A DNA stretch of 64,000 nt from Uranotaenia lowii (Eukaryota; Arthropoda; Insecta; Diptera; Culicidae), in NCBI RefSeq assembly GCF_029784155.1, contig NC_073692.1, forward strand, positions 434,783,228 through 434,847,227, read 5' to 3'. Both the position numbers and the translations under genes were made by a program. Positions 47,601-56,486 of this stretch are shown here, one piece after another (within the stretch, counting starts at the first letter, position 1; each line of letters opens with the position of its first letter). The notes beneath the pieces are model-generated. The model saw only the letters and a list, made by a program, of their open reading frames with translations. It was not told the DNA's origin and did no database searches.

Positions 47601-48422
47601 GGACGCGCCCCATCGTTTGCCGTTTGTCGAACCCGGTTGAATCGTTGAGTTCTTTTTTTTTCATTACTCCAAAGTACCTTAGTTGCAAAAAATATCGCAT
47701 AGATAAACTACGGGTAAGTCGGGCAGCAGCAAAAGCAAACTACAAACTGCACAAGGCGAAAAAAAAAACTGGGAGAAAATTCAAAATTTATAGCCCACCT
47801 CGCAGCAATTAATCTTTAACCGTTGTAAAATCCAACATCAGTAAGCGAATGGGGTAATACGCCATGACCCTTTCTTCGTCTTTGGCAGAATTTACAACAT
47901 GGTTTGTTTTTTGTGCTGCTCTCCATCGCCTAGGAATATCCTTCTTGTTGGAGGAACGAACGTGTTTGTATTCCTGGCATGCCCTCTGACACGATTAAAC
48001 TTTAAGCTGAGCTGCAGTTGCTTCACGCATAGCAACAACATACTGCAATCGGTGTGTATAGCAGTTCTCTAAAATTTTGCTTACTCTAGTCGTAGAACAA
48101 AACAGCTGTTGGGGCCTATAACTTTAAAGGATCAACCTTATTTTTTGTAATTTCATAGACCTTTATTCGAGAGACATTATGTTTCTTTTTCTTAAAAAAA
48201 ATAACAAAATGACATAACTAGGGTGTTCCACAACAAAAAAAAAGGCAATCGACCCTCTTCCAGTCAACCAACTTGAAACCATTAGTGATCTTTTGTTATA
48301 TTTACTTCATTTCAGTTCCAGTGCCATATCCGTACAATCGTTCATAAAAGTAAACTCCGCTTAGGATACTTCTGGTTGCAGCTGCTCCTGTGAAGAAACC
48401 GCCATTTTTCATCATTTGAATC
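44696..48422. other. Unique intergenic sequence
   Basis: AT-rich to about 45960. 46000-47130 and 47450-47650 are GC-richer, with short open frames (46572-46832 plus strand, 86 codons; 46482-46820 minus strand) that overlap on opposite strands and show no domain. No element boundary was found. Confidence 0.35.
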
Positions 48423-48527
48423 GTACAAAAATGGTACCGTGGTTGAATTAAAAGGAATCTTTCGATTGCTTTGATTCAGTTGAATCATTCAACCAAGTAG
48501 GCTCATACCACAACAGAGTACAAAAAT
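48423..48527 (-). mobile_element. 85-bp family element, intact copy with 10-bp target duplication
   Basis: The insert 48433-48517 is flanked by GTACAAAAAT at 48423-48432 and 48518-48527. On the minus strand it starts TCTGTTGTGGTATGAGCC and ends TTCAACCACGGTACC. The same sequence, rearranged, is at 29838-29958 with a different target duplication. It contains complementary words (GGTTGAAT and ATTCAACC; GAATC and GATTC) that allow an internal hairpin. There is no A tail and no coding capacity. Confidence 0.85.
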
Positions 48528-49122
48528 ACAAAATGGAACTTAAGTCTACTCTACAGCTCAGTTGGGCCTCTAAAAAAGTTAAAAAAATACAAATTCATCT
48601 GCAAAGAGCAAGATCAATTTAGAAGTTTGAAATTATAGATCGATCCCGAGTAACTTTTTAAGTTTTTAAGACAACTATACAGACAAGTTTTAGTTTCATT
48701 AAAGGCTAGAAGAGCCTCATAAAATAATCAGTGATATCTACTTGTTTAAGCATAATTGAGATAGCCCATTTATTACCATTAAAAATCTTAAATTTTGTTG
48801 TCGTGGTATAAAGTTTACAAAATATTGTTGAAAAACAATCATATAAGGTTTCAATAATTACGAATACAAATTAACGTTCATCCGTCGTTGTAATTTATAC
48901 CCGTTACAGTCCCTGGAGTGTCAATTTGGCACTCTTGACTCCTGACTAAAACCAATATAAAAAAGTGGTGTAAAAACCGTACTTTTTTACCAATGAACCG
49001 TCAAAATAGTTTGAGCAACACCAGACAAATTTTGAAAAAAGGATTGGAAAGTTGAGGGAATTTGGCATATTTTTGCATTTTTAAATTTTCAAAACACAGA
49101 ATTTTTGACAATTTTTCAAAGG
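48528..49122. other. Unique AT-rich spacer
   Basis: Nothing recognised. Confidence 0.35.
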
Positions 49123-49830
49123 TCCCAAGCAACCAAAAGTCACATATTTACTTGAAGGTAGGCATTGAAAGTTACATATTGGCTGACAAAGAGAATCAAC
49201 TGCCCAATTCCCTTTAGTGAACTTTAGGTACTCATTAATGAACTTGAAAGTTGCAAAAGTGATAAATATATATGTCGTACGTGAGTTGTTTTGCTCAATT
49301 CCCATTAGTGAACTATATGTACTCATTAACGAACTTGAAAGTTGTAAAAGTGATCTAAACGTACGTTATACGAGACTTAAGTCATATGAAACAAAAGTGT
49401 TCAAAACGGGATTTGGTAAGTCACAAAAAGTGCATTGACGTGCTTTCAAAATCAAATCACCACTGCGAGTTTTAGTTTCAGTTAGAACAACAATTAGGCG
49501 TGGTCTTGTGGTAGCGTGTTCGATTTTCAGCACGAAGATCGGGGTTCGATCCTTAAGCCGGCCAAGTTTTTTTTACAATAAATAATTTTGTAATTGAGTG
49601 ACCATTCTGATGCGATATATGTAGGAAATGTAAGAAAGAAGCAATTGAACAATTAGTCGAGTTTGGAATTCGGCGCTTGGCATCATGGCGGCACCGGTAA
49701 AGGACATAGTAAATAATCAAGAGATAGTGATATAAACCGAAGCCAAGGGTTTAGTTGAGAAAGAGCTGCATTAGAACGTACTTCATATCAATGATGGAGC
49801 TGAGTAAGCGTAAGCTACGTAGCTGTTTTT
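49123..49830 (+). mobile_element. TIR element with tRNA-like module, copy 2 (right end lost)
   Basis: Begins TCCCAAGCAACCAAAAGTC at 49123 and follows copy 1 (29635-30622) through the tRNA-like module and the AATGATGGAGCTGAG block near 49790. It lacks the nested 121-bp insert. After AGCGTAAGCTACGTAGCTG the similarity fades and the right terminal repeat is absent, so this copy is truncated or rearranged at its right end. It also lacks about 180 bases present in copy 1 between the GTTGAGA word and the final block. Confidence 0.75.
49496..49575 (+). other. tRNA-like module in copy 2
   Basis: AGGCGTGGTCTTGTGGTAGC followed by GATCGGGGTTCGATCC, a better B box than in copy 1, and then a T run at about 49567. 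Conservation of both box regions while flanks drift suggests that the module came from a pol III-transcribed SINE. Confidence 0.6.
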
Positions 49831-49928
49831 TCGAACCTTTCGAAGCATGTTTTTTCGGTATTTTTTTAAACTTTGAATAACGAAAACCTGAAGTGACGAA
49901 GGTGAATTATGTCTGAAAAACATATTTG

Positions 49929-50005
49929 AGTGAAACTACTTTTTTTTTTCTTTTTGATAGGAGTTTAACCCGTTAAGGTCATTCTTCCTCGTATAGTGAA
50001 ACTAC
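49929..50005 (-). mobile_element. Tiny retroposon, copy 3 (55 bp plus 11-bp target duplications)
   Basis: The insert 49940-49994, read on the minus strand, starts ATACGAGGAAGAATGACC, continues TTAACGGGTTAAACTCC and ends in an A-rich tail with one G. It is flanked by AGTGAAACTAC at 49929-49939 and 49995-50005. Confidence 0.85.
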
Positions 50006-51831
50006 GAGGTTTGCAAAACAATAAAAATTGTTAAATTCGGATGAAAACCAAAAGAGATAGTGAGGAATGTCAAATTGACACTCAAGGTCTGATCTGGAAC
50101 TTTTTTCAGGCTTTCAGGGTGCGTCCATAGAAAAAGTAATGATGCAAAATGAAAGATTCGAAAAATTCATAGAGGGTCATCGAAGATTTTTCTGGGATGC
50201 ACCGAATAAAGTTACAAGCAGCCAAATTTCCATATTGACAGTCAAGAGCGGGTTAAGGTTAAAACTATTATATCTTTGAATCGTCTAGTCCAGGGATCGG
50301 CAACTTTTTGGGATAGAAAAACCAAAAATTGAAAATTTGCAAAATTTCCAAGTTTAGAGCTTCATTTTATGCATACCTCAAAAAATGGTGATCTCCGAGA
50401 CACATGATGTGAATTCAATTTTATTCACTTTCATAACATTTTCGATGTTTTATTGGAAAAACGTAGAATATAATTCTTCTTAATCCATATATTTTTGAGC
50501 TTAGAAACGATGAGTTTTTGTCGATTTTCTTCTGTGACCAAATAGAATATATCATTTTTAACCTTGTTGCATTTTTTTTTACGAATACTTTCTTTCAGTT
50601 AAGAAAAAAAAACCTTCAATATGTTCAGTTGAAATAAACACGACAAAATTAACCTTCCTTTCGGGTCAATATGACCCGAAGCGCACATTTCAAACAACAA
50701 ACAACATCATTCATTATATTTATAAATATTTGGCAAGATTTATTCTTGACGACCTCAAAACTCGATGAAATTTTTAAAAACAACAGTTCTGTCAGAAGTT
50801 GTGTATTTTTTTTTAATTAAATTGTTTTTTTTTTTGGACTAATGCTTTTTTATTCAAATTTTATTGTGAAAATTTTCCAGATCTCTAAAGAACAAATGCT
50901 CCAAGCTCTCAGAGACTATATCAGACTTTTAGTGAAAATTTTTAACTGATTTCTAAATTTCAAATTGGCTACAAAATTGGCTATGCTGCTGTGCATTTGA
51001 TGAGTTGCTATTAATTTGTTCTACAGTAGTTTTTTTTATTTTTTATTTCAAATCCTGATAAAATCTATATTTGACATGAAATTAACCTTAGGTTTTGTCT
51101 GTTTATTATAGAAAATTATGGAGATTTTAAAAATGTCCTAACATTGAGCTTAAGATAGGGTGGCCATCCGTCCCGCAAAAGTGGGAAATGTCCTATTTTT
51201 TTGGAAAATTTCCCGCTGTTCCCTTTTTTCTGAGAACACACACTCAACCCTCTTCGATTCTACCACTTCGAAATTAAAATAGTTGTACCGTGCTTGTGAA
51301 AACGCTTCTAAAAAAATCTCTCCTCGATCATTTTCAACTCCTGTAATTTTTTTTTCTAATCTTCTTTTATTTATCTATGATTTTCAGAACTAGAAATGTT
51401 TTTACTTGAGGAAAATTACATTCACCAATAAGGCTGTAAAATTAAATTATACTTTTATGATGTTTTACTGACTTACACTGAAAAACATAAATATAGCCTC
51501 AATTTAAACTCATTGGTTAAACATAGATAATCATTCATACATAATGTTTTTTGTGTTGTTTTTTTCTCAAAATAAGCTGCACTTTTTTTAAAGTTTATAA
51601 AAGACTAGATTAAATAACTCGTTTAGTTCTAGGTTGCCAGAATATTTTCCAGACGTATTTGAAACAAGCGATTCCGGGCATCTTTATCTAAAAACCTTAT
51701 AAAATCTGGGCAATGGATTTCAAAATTTTCAACATAAAATTTGGGCAATATTATTATTATTATTATTAAGTTTTATTCATCGAACATTTTGTTTTAATGA
51801 ATTATCTATACTAAGGATCTATACAAAACAA

Positions 51832-52504
51832 TTAGATAACACGAAATAATGAAGACTGGCGTACTCGGTTGATGAATCGGCTAGATGGCTCCCCCAATTG
51901 ATGTAGATGCTCAGCAATCTGGAACGTACGCATCATTGCACTCACTGGTTCATTATGTCCATAAGATGTTCGGTGGGTTCGATTCGATAGCAAAGAGTGA
52001 TGACGTAAAGTCCTCGAAGGAGCATTAAAGTTGATCATTCCTAGCAGGTTTGGCGACTGAATTTCTCCATTCAGTATTTTTGCGATGAATGATGCCTGTT
52101 GAGTTTTTCGGCGGCGTTCCAATGTTTCTAATCTCAGAAGCTGGCACCGGTCGGAATATGCGGGGAAGGTTTTCAGGATTACGCCAGGGTAGATGTCGTA
52201 GAGCGAATCTAACAAAACGCTTTTGTACACGCTCGATTCGCAAAATCCAACATAACTGATAGGGAGCCCAAACAATTGCAGCATGTTCTGTAACTGACCG
52301 GACAAGAGCGCAGTAGAGTGACTTCAAGCACAATGGGTCTCTGAACTCTCGTGCTACTTTGGAGATGAAGCCAAGCTGACGATTCGCCTTTCTTATAACT
52401 GAAGTTCGTTGACTATCGAACGTAAGCTGAGCATCGAGGATAACTCCAAGGTCGTCAACTTCAAATACCCCTGTCAAGGCGCTGGTTATCGATGTTATAA
52501 TCAT
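51832..52504 (-). pseudogene. C-terminal region of the Jockey-like element
   Basis: Two overlapping frames hold the part after the palm: LGVILDAQLTFDSQ, IRKANRQLGFISKVAREF, RSVTEHAAIVWAPYQ and RIERVQKRFVRFALRHLPW in one. The other holds YSDRCQLLRLETLERRRKTQ, IAKILNGEIQSPNLLGMINF and RTSYGHNEPVSAM, to a stop at 51832. The switch between frames near 52180 is a frameshift. Confidence 0.8.
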
Positions 52505-52708
52505 ATAAAATTGGCGTTTTCTTTCTATGGAATGTTATAACGGAACACTTGGAGACGCTGACTGATAGCTTATTAAGTCTACAACCATTCACCAAAGTGA
52601 TCTAGTAAAGATTGAAGGTGTGCACAATCGGACAGTGGATTCAACTGGAACGAATAGTATTCAGATCATCAGCATATCCTATTTTGGTTCCAATTTCCAA
52701 GCTAAGGA

Positions 52709-53812
52709 TCAAGTCGTTGAAAACAGAACAAACAGTAAAGGTCCCAAATTGCTCCCTTGCGGCACGCCAGATCGGTTAGTGAATGGAAATGATATGCTAT
52801 CACCAAATTTAATCCTAATACACCGCTCAGTGAGGAATGATTTCAACCAAGAGATCATGTTGTCATGAATACCGAGCTTAGCTAGCTTAGCGAGTAAGAT
52901 TCCGTGATCAATCGTATCGAATGCCGCTTTGATATCGGTGTATATAGCATCGACCTGTTTTTTTCTTTCCATTTGGTTCAGACAAAACGAAGTGTACTCT
53001 AAAAGATTGGTACTCACCGATCTGCCAGGCATAAACCCATGCTGTTCAGCGGCAATATAATGTGAGGAAGCGCGTAAGAGGGCTTGACTTACAACAATTT
53101 CAAAAAGCTTGGATCCTGCCGATAAACTCGTAATGCCTCGATATTGCTTCACATTTCGTCGTTCGCCATTTTTGAAGACAGGAAACATGAAGGAATTTTT
53201 CCAATAATCCGGGAATTTACGTTGTTGAAATGATCGGTTATAGATTTGGGCTAGCGGCAACGAGAGAGCTTCGATGCATCGACTGTAAATAACAGCCGGA
53301 ATTCCATCAGGTCCAGGAGCAAAAGAGCTTTTCAGTTTCCTTGCGGCATTTTCGATGAGCCTTTGATCTATCTCGAAGGTGTTAAAATCTATAGAATCCG
53401 CCGGGACGTGAAACGTGGCATCAGAGCACTCAGTTTCGGAAGAGGCAGTGTCCAGGAAGACCGCCCGAAAATGCTCAGCAAATAAATTGCAACACGTGTC
53501 TGGAGAATCAGCAACAGCATCGTTGTAAAAGACTGAGGTAGGTAGGGAGCTCGATTTTCGTTTCGAATTTACGAAAGTCCAGAAACTTCGAGGGTTCTTA
53601 CGTAAACCAGATTGTACTCGCAGAACGTGGTGTTTGTACAGTAATGCATTGAGTCTGCGGTAGGCTGTGCTTGCTGCTTTAAACTGTTGTTGAGAGTCTA
53701 CCGTTCGATTTTTCCGAAGCCTTCGTAAACATGCATTTTTTTCCGCGTCGAAGTTGTCGCAAACTGGGCGTGCTCCAAGCAGGTGTAACAGGACGTTTAA
53801 ATCTGGGAACAT
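52709..53812 (-). pseudogene. Reverse transcriptase of the Jockey-like element, main open part
   Basis: A continuous 367-codon frame holds the linker (SGLRKNPRSFWTFVNSKRKS, a conserved segment before the RT), APGPDGIPAVIYSRC, KQYRGITSLSAGSKLFE, EQHGFMPGRSVSTNL, motif A VDAIYTDIKAAFDTIDHGI and motif B RSGVPQGSNLGPLLFVLF. It then shifts frame: IGYADDLNT, the catalytic motif C, is in another frame near 52665-52690. The longest intact stretch is therefore RT fingers and palm without motif C in the same frame. The start of this frame is not a real protein start; it continues upstream in an overlapping frame (53679-54164). Confidence 0.85.
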
Positions 53813-55509
53813 GCGAATTCAACCAAGTACCAATCAAATTGCAGAAAGTTTCAGTCATAACGTCTACTGATGCGTTGCCGAAAACTGCATCCCAGTCAAT
53901 GCTGTTCAAGTACTGTAAAAGCAGCGAAAAGTCCGTCTTCCGAAAATTTAACGGTCTACTCCTACGATCCGAAGTGTTTGGCGAGGAGTTACTTGCCAAC
54001 ACAGCAGCTGGTAAATCGAATGCGACAGGCGGGTGGTGCAAATCTACAGGTACCAGAATGTCAGGAGCATTTCTTATTTCAATTTGTTCGTCACTCAGGC
54101 CAAAAAATCCGGCATATTTGATCAAAATCTCTGGATTATTGAATAATAAACGAAAAGAACACATTCGAAAATATTTTTTTTTTCTTCAAAACACATCAGC
54201 AGATTTTTAGTCGTATTTCAGGCTTCCCAAACACTTTTCATGATTATTCAGACAAAACTTGCTCAGAAATAAAAATTTATAATAACTCAATCTAAGCTTT
54301 TTTTTATTCAATTTCCGAAATAAAGTGAATTAATCTTTACAAAATTCAGGCTTTTTATACGAAATCAGGACAACCGGACCAGACCAAACTTTTATTAAAT
54401 TTTGTTTCAAATGTCCGGGCAACTTTTGATTAAATCCGTAAAACTTGTAAACTTTTCTTAGCATCACCTTAACAATCTAGTTTAGTCAAGCGTTCTTTGA
54501 GCACTTTCTAGCGAGGTTAATATTTTTCTTTTGAAGAAAATATTCTTCAAGTTGCTTCCATATGATGGTGGCTCCAGATGTTTTTTCCGGAATCCTAAAA
54601 AAATACTTTGAAAAAAAAAACCCGGATAGAAAAAAACAGGACTACCGAGAGAAACTTTCTTCTAATTTCGGATTTAAATTACTCTGAACTACAACATTTT
54701 CAATTAACTTTCTATAAACTATTTTAACTAAAGGAACTTATACATATGCATAGGAATGGTCATAAAAAATAGATTTTTAAAAAGTCCCGCTTTTTTCGAC
54801 TATGTCCCGCTTTTTTTTCGTGAAATTTCCTGCTTTTTCTGAAAGTATCTGGTAAGCCTAGCTAAAGAGCCGCAACTTCACACCTGAAGAGCCACATGCG
54901 GCTCGCGAGCAGCTGGTTGCCACTGGTCTAGTCAAAACTTGAAAAAAGTGATTTAAAAAAGAATTTAATAATGATCTTCCCCCCTTTTTTTTTGGATAAA
55001 TATCATCTTAAACCATTATAATGAGCTTTATACGTTTACCATCTGTCGTTTATGTCTGTCTGTCTGTTCCCTATAGCCTCGGATACTACTGAACCGATTT
55101 AGTTGAAACATGGCAGGTGGGTGCTTTTGAGGCCTATAAGGAAAGGTTCCTATTATGGTTTGAGACCCCTCCCTCTCACTGGAAGAGAGGAGGGGTCTCT
55201 CACATAAAAGACAAATGATAAACTTATTGAGCAAATGGAGAAAAAAATTCAGGAAGCTCATTTGGATACGAGTAATTTTTATATGCTTGTTTGAAACTCC
55301 TTTTTCCTTCAATTGGGGATAAAGCAAAGAAAGAGGGGAGCTCCCATACAATTGTTTTTGCATTAACCAAGAACTTATCAAACGAATGAATATGGGAACA
55401 ATTATGCAATAAAGCAAATGGAATAGAATTTATCATGGGAGTGAATTTGAATACACGGAATATTTTTATGATTATTTTATACCCATTCCTGCTTCCAGTT
55501 AGTTCCAGT

Positions 55510-56144
55510 GGTTTAAGTGACCTGCATACTGCAACTGATAAAAAACTGCAAGTGGACTCAATATACGTCGACTTTGCCAAGGCCTTTAAAAAGTACCTCA
55601 TATGGTCGCGATGGAGAAAATTAAACGCTATGGTTTCCCTGAATGAGTAAGAACATGGTTGCACTCTTACTTGCTTAATCGCCAAGGCTTCGTAAATATC
55701 CGTGGAATTCACTCCACTATGTTTAATATGCCGTCTGGTGTTCCGCAAGGTAGTCACTTAGGACCACTTATCTTCGTGCTTTTCATAAACGACTTAGCAA
55801 CCTTCCTTCAATCGCCAAAACTACTGTTGGCAGATGATCTAAAAATCTACCGGATCGTTGACTCTAAAGTGGACTGCGCTGCGCTTCAAGAAGAAATTAA
55901 CAGACTTCTCGCATGCTGTGGAAAACATGGAATGGAAGTAAACGCCGATAAGTGCAAGTGCATCAGCTTTTATAGAACCAGAAACTCTTTGGTCTTCGAT
56001 TACGCATTTGGTGGCACTCCGCTCGAAAGAGTTGTCACCGTCAAAAATCTTGGATTAACCTTTGATCAGAAGCTTTCGTTTAATCAGCATATCGCAACAA
56101 CAACAGCTAAAGCCTTCGCTTTAGTACAGGAAAAGTTTCTTTGA
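55510..56144 (+). pseudogene. Internal fragment of a Jockey-like reverse transcriptase
   Basis: Encodes LQVDSIYVDFAKAFKK (motif A; the usual Asp after AF is lost), then after a stop and frame change WLHSYLLNRQGFVNIRG, FNMPSGVPQGSHLGPLIFVL (motif B), PKLLLADDLKIYRIV (motif C), MEVNADKCKCISFYR and LGLTFDQKLSFNQHI. It stops abruptly at TTAKAFALVQ, where sequence typical of the surrounding repeat begins. It is distinct from the copy at 51750-54164. Missing both ends, including the 3' end normally kept by target-primed insertion, suggests capture by another element or later deletion. Confidence 0.8.
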
Positions 56145-56279
56145 TGATTTGAGACCCCCTTCTTCTCCCAGAGGGGAGATTTAAAGTGGAGAGAGGGTCA
56201 CCCATTTTTCGAATAATTCTCATCAAGAATGGAACTATGGATGGCATGGAATGGTATTTGTATACAAGAAATGTTTTTT

Positions 56280-56338
56280 ACTATCTTCTTCAGTGAGCGT
56301 TTTCGATAGAATCAATAACGCTCACTGCAGAAGATAGT
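56280..56338. repeat. Near-perfect 22-bp stem-loop
   Basis: The 22 bases starting ACTATCTTCTTCAGTGAGCG at 56280-56301 pair with 56317-56338 with one mismatch, leaving a 15-base loop. It lies about 150 bases before the CTAGT end of the Helitron-like repeat. Confidence 0.95.
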
Positions 56339-56486
56339 AATTTGCTATCGAAATACCGGTATTTGAACTTTTTACTTACCGTGTCCATATATTTCAAAAA
56401 GATCAATTTAAAGCAAAGAAATCTGAAGTCATAAAAGGAATTATTATTTTTTGCAAAGTGAAACAAAGCACACCAGGTCAGCTAGT

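Larger units (their letters stand above)
51750..54164 (-). mobile_element. Jockey-like non-LTR retrotransposon, 5'-truncated, degenerate
   Basis: On the minus strand the copy starts within the endonuclease region (VPVDLHHPPVAF near 54040) and continues through a linker, reverse transcriptase and C-terminal part. It ends with AATAAA (51772-51777) and a TAA simple repeat tail (51750-51769). It is broken by frameshifts near 53750, 52715 and 52200 and by stops between 52680 and 52520. The tail at the left and the truncation at the right agree with target-primed insertion. Jockey-group assignment is from recall of mosquito proteins. No convincing target duplication was found. Confidence 0.85.
51156..54859. 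mobile_element. Inner hAT-like element nested in the first
   Basis: TAGGGTGGCCATCCGTCCCGC at the left and, inverted, AGGCTTACCAGATACTTTC at the right resemble known hAT-like terminal repeats. The flanks AGCTTAAG (51148-51155) and AGCTAAAG (54860-54867) match in 7 of 8 bases, as expected for an aged 8-bp target duplication. Short CCCGC-rich words occur near both ends (GTCCCGC). Boundaries are approximate and the terminal repeats are poor, so this is tentative. Confidence 0.4.
50283..54933. mobile_element. hAT-type DNA transposon, non-autonomous, with nested insertions
   Basis: The 8-bp target duplication GTCTAGTC stands at 50283-50290 and 54926-54933. The element starts CAGGGATCGGCAACTTTTT and ends with AGAGCCACATGCGGCTCGCG...GGTTGCCACTG, the subterminal and terminal sequence style of hAT elements (an 8-bp duplication and a CAGGG...GGCAAC terminal repeat). 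The terminal repeats are imperfect. About 0.87 kb on the left (50291-51155) and about 66 bp on the right (54860-54925) belong to this element; the rest is inserted DNA. No transposase frame is left. A perfect 9-base inverted pair, TTCGGGTCA/TGACCCGAA, lies at 50660-50680. Confidence 0.75.
54970..56486 (+). mobile_element. Helitron-like repeat with captured reverse transcriptase fragment
   Basis: Contains repeated blocks of the kind TTTGAGACCCCTCCCTCTC ... GGGGTCTC near 55160-55200 and again near 56148-56200, a TCTGTCTGTTCCCTATAG phrase near 55055, and ends ACCAGGTCAGCTAGT at about 56472-56486. A CTAG end followed by T is what a Helitron leaves when inserted between A and T. The 5' boundary is uncertain and no Rep/helicase is present. 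A non-LTR fragment without either end lies inside. The class is inferred from sequence style and is provisional. Confidence 0.4.
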
